A stretch of DNA of 64,000 nt from Atlantibacter sp032075065 (lineage in GTDB: Bacteria > Pseudomonadota > Gammaproteobacteria > Enterobacterales > Enterobacteriaceae), in contig NZ_DAMAZC010000001.1 in assembly GCF_032075065.1 (NCBI RefSeq), positions 9,356-73,355 on the forward strand, given 5' to 3'. The translations under genes were made by a program, and so were the position numbers. Of this stretch, positions 52,309-59,040 are shown piece after piece; the stretch's first letter is position 1; each line of letters starts with the position of its first letter. The notes under the pieces were generated by a model, which ran no database searches, was not told the DNA's origin, and worked only from the letters and a program-made list of their open reading frames with translations.

Positions 52309-52514
52309 AGTCCCGGCATTCTGGCGAAAGAAGGTGAAGGACCATAAACGACTTTAGCGAAAACTCCGTATACATGACCACAGTTCGAGCAGAACGCCGC
52401 TTCAAACCAAGGATCTCCTACACGGTTTTTCTGCTCACTGGGTTCGCAGATGATGTGCTCGATACCGATGATTTCGCATTTTGGGCAACGGGGTTTCTTA
52501 ATTGGTTCTGACAT
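52305..52514 (-). CDS. Small zinc-ribbon protein
   Basis: 69-residue protein with two cysteine pairs (CPKCEII and CSNCGHVYG) that should form a zinc ribbon. AGGA lies eight bases before ATG 52514. It is transcribed against the rightward operon and its end overlaps the preceding gene's stop by four bases, so it may be expressed from its own promoter in the lysogen. Function unknown. Confidence 0.65.
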   Translation of the reverse strand: MSEPIKKPRCPKCEIIGIEHIICEPSEQKNRVGDPWFEAAFCSNCGHVYGVFAKVVYGPSPSFARMPGL

Positions 52515-52815
52515 ATGCATTTCCTTGCTGGTTGTGTGAGAACTATCAGCATAACACCACCGAGCCTGATGTGGTGAAAAGACAGGCACATAACAGGAAA
52601 GAGCACTGACCGGGCCCAAAAGTAATGGCACCGCATCTCTCTCAGGAGATCAGCCTACCGGTACGGCAGTACGCACAAGCTGAGACAGGGCGACAATGCC
52701 GAGTTCAGTGCTCTATCCGTTGTGGTGAATTGCAGCCGCGCCGACGGCAACCAGAAGATAAGCGCCTGGCCCACAACCAGTAAAAAGCAGCAAGCGTGGT
52801 AGTAGGCAGTAGTTG

Positions 52816-52864
52816 GCGGCGTCTGAGCCTTTTTTATTTTCCGCGAGGACGCCGCGCTTTTTTT
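52816..52864 (+). terminator. Terminator-like hairpin in the leader region
   Basis: GCGGCGTC (52816-52823) pairs with GACGCCGC (52848-52855), followed by GC and seven T. The 24-nt loop itself contains a T-rich stretch. It would limit read-through from the operator-controlled promoter unless antitermination operates. Confidence 0.6.
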
Positions 52865-52871
52865 ACGCAAC

Positions 52872-52975
52872 ACACAAGAGCATCACCGGATGACGGGCTC
52901 ATTCCCCAATCCATCCGGGCATTAAGAAGCGGGCTTCCTAACCCGTAACCGAACGCAGGTGCTCTTTTGTGTTGT
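52872..52975 (+). ncRNA. Candidate three-way-junction structured RNA
   Basis: Outer stem AGAGCATC (52877-52884) with GGTGCTCT (52958-52965), 8 bp and extendable through CACA/TGTG. Arm 1: CCGGATG (52886-52892) with CATCCGG (52912-52918), containing an inner GGG/CCC hairpin. Arm 2: CGGG (52930-52933) with CCCG (52942-52945) and an 8-nt loop. The fold ends 50 bp before the yfdP-like gene. No tRNA T-arm is present, so it is not a tRNA. Function unknown; predicted by eye. Confidence 0.5.
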
Positions 52976-53024
52976 GTGGAGAAACTAACCGGCGGTGGCA
53001 GCCGCCTTTCTGAGGGTAAAACCG

Positions 53025-53396
53025 ATGAGTAATGAACGTTTAACCAAAGTCCCGGATTTTCTGGGCGAGCTGGACGGCGGGGTGTTCGAGAACAAGATCG
53101 CCGCCGCGCTGAGCGAGGTCGCTTTCGGCGTCCTGAATAACGGGCAGAAGGGAAAAGTAACCCTGACGTTTGAAATTGACCGCATGAGCAACTCGGTCGA
53201 AGAGAAGCGCGTAAACATCAAGCACAAGCTTTCCTATGTGCGCCCTACCCCGCGTGGCAAATCCTCGGAAGAGGACACCACCGAAACACCAATGTACGTG
53301 AACCGTGGCGGCAAGCTGACCATCCTCCAGGAAGATCAGGGCCAGTTATTCACTCTCGCTGGTGACGCCGACGCGAAACTGCGCGCCCAGCAGTAA
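53025..53396 (+). CDS. YfdP-like prophage protein
   Basis: 123-residue protein resembling YfdP of prophage CPS-53, always next to a YfdQ-type gene. It is mixed alpha/beta with no membrane segment (VTLTFEIDRMSN, KHKLSYVRPTPRGKSSEED). The start at 53025 follows GAGGG. Function unknown. Confidence 0.75.
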   Translation: MSNERLTKVPDFLGELDGGVFENKIAAALSEVAFGVLNNGQKGKVTLTFEIDRMSNSVEEKRVNIKHKLSYVRPTPRGKSSEEDTTETPMYVNRGGKLTILQEDQGQLFTLAGDADAKLRAQQ

Positions 53397-53427
53397 ACCA
53401 TTCATCAAATTTTCTTAAGGAAGAATC

Positions 53428-54252
53428 ATGTCCCATTCTTTAGACGCATCGGCTATCGAAAAAATTCGCGAGCTTACGCTGTTCCAGTTGCTTGAAGAAA
53501 AACTGGCTGGCGCTGATTGCCCGGCTGCTGCTGTACCTGCAGGCGTGAACGTGCAAACCCTTGAGCACCTGTCTCTGGAACGCTTCCGTTTCCGCGGCAA
53601 AATGCAGACCAGCAGCATCGAAGATTTCGTCACCTACTCCACTGGCTACGCTGCTGATGGTACCCGCTGCTTTATCAATGCTGACGACATGCTCGCTATT
53701 GCCGTCTTTAACCTAGGCACGCTGGCCAATCCGGGCCACGCCGATAACACCGCGCGCGTGATCCTGAAGAAAACAGCGCCATTCTCCGCGCTGCTAAACG
53801 TAAACGGTGATCGTCACAGTCAGAAAGAACTGGCCGAATGGCTCGAAGACTGGTCCGACTATCTGACTGGTTTTGATGCTGACGGTCTGGTTATTGACGC
53901 AAAAAAATCGGCGGCGGCAGTTCGCAAAATCACTATCGAATCCATTCAGAAAGCTGACTTTGAAGATAACGACTTCAGCGGTAAGCGCTCGCTGATGGAA
54001 AGCGTTGAAGCAAAAACACAGGACATCATGCCGGTGGCATTCGAATTTAAGTGTGTGCCGTTTGAAGGCCTGGCCGAACGTCGCTTTAAGCTGCGCCTGA
54101 GCATCCTCGGCGGTGACCGTCCGATTCTGGTGCTTCGCATCGTGCAGCTGGAAGCCCAGCAGGAAGAAATGGCCGCGGAATTCCGCGATCTGCTGGTTGG
54201 GATGTTCAAAGACAGCCAGGTTGAAACCTTTATCGGAACCTTCAGCGCTTAA
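53428..54252 (+). CDS. YfdQ-like DUF2303 protein
   Basis: 274-residue DUF2303 family protein, widespread in lambdoid prophages (YfdQ in CPS-53). Family regions SSIEDFVTYSTGY, AVFNLGTLANPGHADNTA and the C-terminal LVGMFKDSQVETFIGTF are present. The conserved yfdP-yfdQ pairing suggests a joint role, possibly in DNA metabolism, which is not established. Confidence 0.85.
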   Translation: MSHSLDASAIEKIRELTLFQLLEEKLAGADCPAAAVPAGVNVQTLEHLSLERFRFRGKMQTSSIEDFVTYSTGYAADGTRCFINADDMLAIAVFNLGTLANPGHADNTARVILKKTAPFSALLNVNGDRHSQKELAEWLEDWSDYLTGFDADGLVIDAKKSAAAVRKITIESIQKADFEDNDFSGKRSLMESVEAKTQDIMPVAFEFKCVPFEGLAERRFKLRLSILGGDRPILVLRIVQLEAQQEEMAAEFRDLLVGMFKDSQVETFIGTFSA

Positions 54253-54382
54253 TTACGTTGCCTTAAATGCCCCTCGCAGGGGCATTTAGTGAAGCGAAGT
54301 TAAATAAATCATCGCCACTGGCGAGGGATTCGCTCAACCAAAATTCAGGCGCGGTGCAGCGCGTAATAACGGAGAACTACCA

Positions 54383-55171
54383 ATGAAAAGCTTTATCGAG
54401 ATTCTGAAACGTGAAAATATCGATCACCAAGTTACAGCAACTGGCGTGTCAATCACTGGTGACGCATCACTTTATGGGTGTGATATCACCAGCCTGCCGG
54501 AGAACCTGAGCGTCGGCGGCTCCCTCGACCTGGAAGGTACCGGCATCACCAGCCTGCCGGAGAACCTGAGCGTCGGCGGCTACCTCGACCTGCGCGGTAC
54601 CGGCATCACCAGCCTGCCGGAGAACCTGAGCGTCGGCGGCTCCCTCTACCTGGAAGGTACCGGCATCACCAGCCTGCCGGAGAACCTGAGCGTCGGCGGC
54701 TACCTCGACCTGCGCGGTACCGGCATCACCAGCCTGCCGGAGAACCTGAGCGTCGGCGGCTCCCTCTACCTGNNNNNNNNNNNNNNNNNNNNNNNNNNNN
54801 NNNNNNNNNNNNNNNNNNNNNNNNNNNNNNNNNNNNNNNNNNNNNNNNNNNNNNNNNNNNNNNNNNNNNNNNGTACCGGCATCACCAGCCTGCCGGAGAA
54901 CCTGAGCGTCGGCGGCTCCCTCTACCTCAACCCCGAGAAGATCGCGAATGCCGCTTATCGCGAAAACTGCGGTTACTCCAGTCGAACCATTTTTGCAGTT
55001 TTGGCTGACAAAGAATTCCGGATCGCTGCCGGGTGCTTCTTCGGGACCATCAATGAGTTCGAAAGTGCTGTTGATGAAAAATATAGTGGTTCCGCGGCAG
55101 AGACGTATAAGCGCCAGGCGCGCGAGTGCGTTGCTGACCTTACCGTTAAATTAAATGTGGAGGCGAAATAA
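54383..55171 (+). CDS. Leucine-repeat protein with near-identical 20-residue units (contains assembly gap)
   Basis: N-terminal 33 residues unique, then tandem 20-residue units TGITSLPENLSVGGxLxLxG encoded by 60-bp repeats (starting at 54485, 54545, 54605, 54665, 54725 and again at 54881), then an 80-residue unique C-terminal domain. Units alternate between SLDLEG or SLYLEG and YLDLRG types. The pattern predicts a right-handed beta-solenoid or LRR-like rod. The true number of units is unknown because 100 N replace the middle. Function unknown. Confidence 0.7.
   Translation: MKSFIEILKRENIDHQVTATGVSITGDASLYGCDITSLPENLSVGGSLDLEGTGITSLPENLSVGGYLDLRGTGITSLPENLSVGGSLYLEGTGITSLPENLSVGGYLDLRGTGITSLPENLSVGGSLYLXXXXXXXXXXXXXXXXXXXXXXXXXXXXXXXXXXTGITSLPENLSVGGSLYLNPEKIANAAYRENCGYSSRTIFAVLADKEFRIAAGCFFGTINEFESAVDEKYSGSAAETYKRQARECVADLTVKLNVEAK
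54485..54940 (+). repeat. 60-bp tandem repeat array interrupted by the gap
   Basis: Five complete or nearly complete 60-bp copies left of the gap and one right of it, almost identical at DNA level even at third codon positions. Alternate copies are more similar (120-bp higher-order unit), indicating recent duplication. Confidence 0.9.
54773..54872. other. Assembly gap of 100 N
   Basis: Exactly 100 undetermined bases inside the repeat array, a conventional placeholder for a gap of unknown size. The distance between flanking repeat phases (156 bp) is not a multiple of 60, so 100 is not the true length. Confidence 0.98.
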
Positions 55172-55755
55172 TGCCTTTCATTCAGACACTGTCCGGGAAG
55201 CATATTAACTACACCGATATTCAGCACGACGACATCGTGATCGAGGATATCGCCACTTCCCTTTCCCATATCTGCCGCTTTGCCGGTCACCTGCCGGAGT
55301 TCTACAGCGTGGCGCAGCACTCGGTGCTGGTCAGCCAGCTCGTTCCGGCTGAGTTCGCTCTTGAGGCGCTGGCTGCTGAGAATGCGGCGTTGAAGTCGGC
55401 ATTCGATAAGCCACAAGCCTATCTATCCTGGCATGCAATCCCACCAACCTGGGATGAACCTCTCCCGTGCGGCGAATACCTTGATGTTCACGACACGGAT
55501 GGTCACAAAAATTCAGACGGCACTGACTGCTGGCCGGTTTTTGCCAAGCCTGAAATAGAAACGCCAGCCACGGACGCATGGGTGAACGAACAGCGGGCGC
55601 GGGCTTTCGATAGTCTGGCAGGCGTTGCAGAGACAATGCTGATTAAATTTTCTAACGCGCTCTGTTCGTCAGATATGCATGAAGTTGTCGGTTGGAAGAA
55701 AGTTCATGAGCAGGCGACCAGAGCCGCAGCACAGCTTCGCGGGAGCCATGTATGA
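55171..55755 (+). CDS. YfdR N-terminal fragment fused to Ea22-like C-terminus
   Basis: 194 residues. Residues 1-67 match the start of YfdR, an HD-superfamily 5'-nucleotidase-like phage protein (FIQTLSGKHINY, ICRFAGHLPEFYSVAQHSVLVSQLVP), with His40 and His50 kept. Homology stops right before the HD dipeptide that should follow, and the rest (AAENAALKSAF, ETPATDAWVNEQRA) resembles Ead/Ea22-like proteins. Without the HD residues phosphohydrolase activity is unlikely. It starts one base within the stop of the repeat gene. Confidence 0.7.
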   Translation: MPFIQTLSGKHINYTDIQHDDIVIEDIATSLSHICRFAGHLPEFYSVAQHSVLVSQLVPAEFALEALAAENAALKSAFDKPQAYLSWHAIPPTWDEPLPCGEYLDVHDTDGHKNSDGTDCWPVFAKPEIETPATDAWVNEQRARAFDSLAGVAETMLIKFSNALCSSDMHEVVGWKKVHEQATRAAAQLRGSHV

Positions 55756-56996
55756 GCAACGCAGCAATGATCATTGTCCCAACGGACATCCGCGAGAAAG
55801 TGCGTGAAATCGAAGCGGCGTATACGCGATACCTCGCTGAGTTCCGCATCCCTGACGACCACAAAATCGTCGTCAATTTTTCAGCGGGCAAAGACAGCAC
55901 CACCACGGCGACGGTGGCACATCACTTGTTCGGCGGCCGAGTCACAAACGTTATGGCCGATAACGATAACGAGCATGAGCTGACCGTTGAATTTGCGCGC
56001 AGTATTCACGAACAAATCGGCTGTGCGCCGGTTCAGATTGTTAAACGCGTCTACACCGATGCAGAGTTTGAGCGCCGCCGCCAGTCATTGCGTGACCGCT
56101 GGCCCCAGCGCCAGGCTATCCGTATGGGCGCATATCGCGGCGTTGTTATGCCGTCACTGGCAAGGGCGGACACTAAATTTGGTCAGGCATGGCAACGTAC
56201 AGCTGAACGCTGGGGCATTGAGTTTGATACGCCATTATCGGCTGCGCTGTCTGTTCTGCGCCCGAGCGGAAACAGCTTTTTAGACGCTGCACTGCTGCAC
56301 GGTAAATTCCCGATGATGCGCGACCGGTTCTGCACTGACGAGCTGAAAATTCAGATTGCGTTTGATGCTGCTATCAAGCCGCTGCTCGACGATGGGGAGG
56401 TTGTTGTGCAGTGGTCCGGCGTTCGCGCAGATGAGTCAGATAAACGAGCCGGTTACGCCCGCTTTGCCAGCGATGAGCGCGACCCGGACTATCTCTACAA
56501 CTTTCTACCGATTCACCAGTGGAGCGCCGCCGACGTTTTCGCGCTGCACAAATATTTCGGCATCAAACCCAACCCGCTTTACACGCAGGGCGCTTCGCGT
56601 GTCGGTTGCATGAACTGCGTCCTTAGCACCAAAGAAGAGATTTCAGAGACCGCCGCCCGCTGGCCGGAGCACATCGAAAAACACCACGCATGGGAGAAAA
56701 AAGTTAGGCTCGCTTCACGCTGGGTTCACTGGATGAGTGTCGGAACGGTCAGCCAGGCGTGGATGAAAAAATTCGATTTACCGCTTGGTCGCGCTGTTCA
56801 ACTCTACGGTCTGGAGCCAGATGTTCAGCGTATTGAGTGGTCGGGGTTTTATGGTCCTCGCGGCACGATGGGCGCACCATCAGCGATGGATGTCGTCGAG
56901 TGGGCCAAGACCGGTCGGGGGGGCAAAGTCTATGACCTGGTTAAAGCCAGTCTGGACACCGCTGTGTGTTCATCACGTTACGGATTATGCGAATAA
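55752..56996 (+). CDS. PAPS-reductase-family protein (PP-loop ATPase)
   Basis: 414-residue protein of the phosphoadenosine phosphosulfate reductase-like family. The PP-loop is SAGKDS at residues 44-49; other conserved elements are RFCTDELK (Cys194), GVRADES, PNPLY and GCMNC (286-289). The cysteines could hold a metal or Fe-S centre. Relatives include cysH and the DNA phosphorothioation protein DndC, but dnd partners are absent, so nucleotide or RNA modification or a counter-defence function are only possibilities. It overlaps the preceding gene by 4 bp. Confidence 0.8.
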   Translation: MSNAAMIIVPTDIREKVREIEAAYTRYLAEFRIPDDHKIVVNFSAGKDSTTTATVAHHLFGGRVTNVMADNDNEHELTVEFARSIHEQIGCAPVQIVKRVYTDAEFERRRQSLRDRWPQRQAIRMGAYRGVVMPSLARADTKFGQAWQRTAERWGIEFDTPLSAALSVLRPSGNSFLDAALLHGKFPMMRDRFCTDELKIQIAFDAAIKPLLDDGEVVVQWSGVRADESDKRAGYARFASDERDPDYLYNFLPIHQWSAADVFALHKYFGIKPNPLYTQGASRVGCMNCVLSTKEEISETAARWPEHIEKHHAWEKKVRLASRWVHWMSVGTVSQAWMKKFDLPLGRAVQLYGLEPDVQRIEWSGFYGPRGTMGAPSAMDVVEWAKTGRGGKVYDLVKASLDTAVCSSRYGLCE

Positions 56997-57008
56997 GGAG
57001 CACTCACA

Positions 57009-57353
57009 ATGACAATGACAGCAGAACAACTGGCGCAACTGCGCGCCGTGGCGGAACGGGCGAAAGAGCTTGGAGGTATTTCACGCTACACCAAGGCAAT
57101 GGTTGCCAATCTTGATTTTAGTGAGACGTTCACGCCTGTCGTGGCCTTGGCGCTGCTTGATGAACTGGAGCGGAAAGATAAGCGCATCGCTGAACTGGAG
57201 GCGCGAACGGTCACTGTGAAGTTGCCGGGTAGGTGCGATTGCTGCTACTCGGAAGCAGAGGCGGCGCTTTTTGACGGCGTGCAGAGTGAATGTGTTGAGG
57301 AATTCAAATCTGCATGTGCGGCTGCTGGCATCAATTTAACGGTGGAGGGGTGA
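57009..57353 (+). CDS. Ead/Ea22-like accessory protein
   Basis: 114-residue protein with the Ea22-type pattern: LRAVAERAKELGG near the start, a coiled-coil LDELERKDKRIAELEA, and a cysteine cluster CDCCYSEAEAALFDGV. AGGAG precedes the ATG. It is part of the delayed-early accessory block; function unknown. Confidence 0.65.
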   Translation: MTMTAEQLAQLRAVAERAKELGGISRYTKAMVANLDFSETFTPVVALALLDELERKDKRIAELEARTVTVKLPGRCDCCYSEAEAALFDGVQSECVEEFKSACAAAGINLTVEG

Positions 57354-57358
57354 GGGAT

Positions 57359-57562
57359 ATGGCTAAATCAATGATGGGTTTAATGGTTCGTGCATGGACC
57401 AAAGAATTAAAAAGTCCAGAGTGGAACATGGGCAATAAAAAACAACGCAAGGCTTTTGCGCGCGAACTGGCGGCAGCGAGTCTTGAAATTGATAGCGATG
57501 CACTTGATGCGGTTGAAGCTGAGTTTCGGGTGCAGGAAGAAGTATCGGATTGGGGGCGGTAA
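57359..57562 (+). CDS. Small accessory phage protein
   Basis: 67-residue, charged helical protein (MAKSMMGLMVRAWTKELKS to EEVSDWGR) starting 5 bp after the previous stop; GGAGGGG is just upstream. No family recognised. Confidence 0.55.
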   Translation: MAKSMMGLMVRAWTKELKSPEWNMGNKKQRKAFARELAAASLEIDSDALDAVEAEFRVQEEVSDWGR

Positions 57563-57564
57563 CC

Positions 57565-57771
57565 ATGACAATCAACGAACGCGCCCCTGTTACTCCGCGT
57601 CTTACTGAGGCTGAGATAACGAAGCTGGCAGTTAAAACGGTTCAGGAATTCGTTAACGCCTGCCACTGCAAAAACGAGGATGACATCCTGCTGGCACTCA
57701 GTTTCTGGCTGAATGTCGGCATCGAGGTCGGGGAACTGGTTAAGCACGGTAAAAAGGTGGTGCTGCAATGA
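57565..57771 (+). CDS. Small accessory phage protein
   Basis: 68-residue soluble protein (TPRLTEAEITKLAVKTVQEFVNAC, LALSFWLNVGIEVGELV). Starts two bases after the preceding stop and overlaps the next gene by 4 bp, so the block is translated as a chain. No function recognised. Confidence 0.55.
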   Translation: MTINERAPVTPRLTEAEITKLAVKTVQEFVNACHCKNEDDILLALSFWLNVGIEVGELVKHGKKVVLQ

Positions 57772-58241
57772 GTGCAATCAACGAACGCGTATCAGACCTG
57801 ATTGAAAAATTTACCTCTGACGACATGGCGGCGCTCCGAAGATTTGTCGAGTGCTGCGAAGACCCGGACGCAGGCGGGCATGATGTAGAAAAAAACATCA
57901 TCACGAGACTATCTCAATACGGCGCACTGCGTCAGGTTCGTCCGGGATACCATGAGGTTACAGAATTCGGGGAATTCATACTCAACGGCGGAATTGACGA
58001 GCTACAGCAGTACCGCGCCGCCGCTGAGAAACCTGTAGCTTATTTATATTCAGCCTCTTTTGAACGCGGCGGAGTAGAGGGTGAGCTTAGTGATGCACCC
58101 GGTTGCGACATGCCCGTTTACGCAGCCCCGCAAGTTACGAGCGTGCCGGATGAGCGCCCCTCCCTGAATAATGGCATTGTCGGATTCGATGAAGGCTGGA
58201 ACGCCTGCCGCGCCGCCATGCTCAAGGGGAGTAAATCATGA
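57768..58241 (+). CDS. Ead/Ea22-like protein
   Basis: 157 residues. The C-terminal half has features of Ead/Ea22-like delayed-early proteins (KPVAYLYSASFERG, DMPVYAAP, GFDEGWNACRAAML); the N-terminal half has a winged-helix-like NIITRLSQYGALRQVRPGYHEVTEFGEFIL. Function unknown; it overlaps the next gene by 4 bp. Confidence 0.65.
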   Translation: MSAINERVSDLIEKFTSDDMAALRRFVECCEDPDAGGHDVEKNIITRLSQYGALRQVRPGYHEVTEFGEFILNGGIDELQQYRAAAEKPVAYLYSASFERGGVEGELSDAPGCDMPVYAAPQVTSVPDERPSLNNGIVGFDEGWNACRAAMLKGSKS

Positions 58242-58732
58242 GAGAAGAATCTTTGCTGCCGTGTCCGTTTTGTGGTGGAGAACCGGAAGAAGACGCAGGG
58301 TGCGTTAGCGAATATTACGGGCACGAACATCAGGACTACTCGATTAGCTGCACTAAATGTGGTGCCGAGGTTTATTGCAATGTCGGGACGTTTGATGGCG
58401 CTGACGTGCCTTGCTCTTGCCACCATGACACGCGGAAAGTCTGTGTCGACAAATGGAACATGCGGCAGACCGCAGCGCCAGCAGCACAGGCAGAGCAGTT
58501 GTCCGGCAATACCGAACAAGTCGAACCTGTAACGACGAATTACACGTTGCCTGAGTGGCTACAGCAGGCTCATAAACTGGCTGAATTGCATGGCACCAGT
58601 TTCGTTGTCTTCCGACATGGCGAGGAGGCGCAGTGCGCCGACCCAACAAAGGTCATTATTTCATTCACGGACGAAGGTCTTGGGCATCATTCGGCAGCAC
58701 CTCAGCAGGATGCGCAGGAAGTAAAAAAGTAG
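58238..58732 (+). CDS. Lar-like restriction alleviation protein with C-terminal extension
   Basis: 164 residues. The N-terminal 75 residues match the Lar family (LLPCPFCGG, SCTKCGAEVYC, CVDKWNMR), whose Rac prophage member modulates EcoKI type I restriction-modification. The C-terminal 85 residues (LPEWLQQAHKLAELHGTSFVVFRHGEEA) are not part of classic Lar and are unrecognised. A role in protecting incoming phage DNA is inferred from family. Confidence 0.72.
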   Translation: MREESLLPCPFCGGEPEEDAGCVSEYYGHEHQDYSISCTKCGAEVYCNVGTFDGADVPCSCHHDTRKVCVDKWNMRQTAAPAAQAEQLSGNTEQVEPVTTNYTLPEWLQQAHKLAELHGTSFVVFRHGEEAQCADPTKVIISFTDEGLGHHSAAPQQDAQEVKK

Positions 58733-58759
58733 ATCACTGTGGTATTTGTTTTGACTGGG

Positions 58760-58776
58760 CCCGCAATGGTTGCGGG
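58760..58776 (+). terminator. Hairpin between Lar-like and excisionase genes
   Basis: CCCGCAA-TGG-TTGCGGG stem followed at short distance by TATTTTTAA. It may terminate or attenuate the accessory operon before xis-int. Confidence 0.45.
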
Positions 58777-58829
58777 ACCTGTATTTTTAAAGAGTGACCG
58801 GGTGCAGCCGGTGAAGTGGAGAATTAACC

Positions 58830-59039
58830 GTGGCCAAGTTAATGAAAGCGAGTGCCTGGGGAAAACGTGAGTTCGTCACAGGTTCGGTTCCAGATAACAG
58901 AACGATTAAACGCTGGGTAGAGAATGGCCTGCTGCGCGGGCGCATCGTGGACGGGATGGTCTGGGTGTGCTCAGGTGAGCAATGGGGCGTGGATTCTATG
59001 ATCAGCGAAAACGTTCGCAGGCTAATTCAAGAGGATTAA
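58830..59039 (+). CDS. Putative excisionase (DUF1233 type)
   Basis: 69-residue MerR-like winged-helix protein (NRTIKRWVENGLLRGRIVDGMVWVCSGEQWGVDS), a typical Xis recombination directionality factor. It begins with GTG at 58830 preceded by GGAG at suitable distance. It lies one base upstream of the integrase gene. Confidence 0.85.
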   Translation: MAKLMKASAWGKREFVTGSVPDNRTIKRWVENGLLRGRIVDGMVWVCSGEQWGVDSMISENVRRLIQED

Positions 59040-59040
59040 C

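Larger units (their letters stand above)
52515..53024. other. 510-bp non-coding region between zinc-ribbon gene and yfdP-like gene
   Basis: No convincing gene. Contents are a small hairpin around ATCTC/GAGAT at 52635-52652, an intrinsic-terminator-like element at 52816-52864, and a branched RNA-folding segment at 52872-52975. The reading frame of about 52630-52790 on the plus strand is open but lacks a start codon; a minus-strand 72-codon frame lacks a ribosome-binding site. Confidence 0.55.

Noticed and set aside
52655..52873. 72-codon minus-strand frame in the 510-bp gap
   Set aside because: It runs through the terminator hairpin, begins without a ribosome-binding site and shows no family resemblance; the region looks structural.
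52872..52975. tRNA gene suggested by closing stem plus two arms
   Set aside because: No T-arm GGTTC motif, no CCA and no valid 7-nt anticodon loop; kept only as an unclassified branched RNA candidate.
54485..54940. Regular 60-bp repeats suggesting a CRISPR-like array
   Set aside because: Units are directly contiguous without variable spacers and are in frame, coding for 20-residue protein repeats.
53025..58732. Dnd-type phosphorothioation defence island around the PAPS-reductase-like gene
   Set aside because: No DndB, DndD, DndE or restriction partners are present; neighbours are ordinary lambdoid accessory genes.
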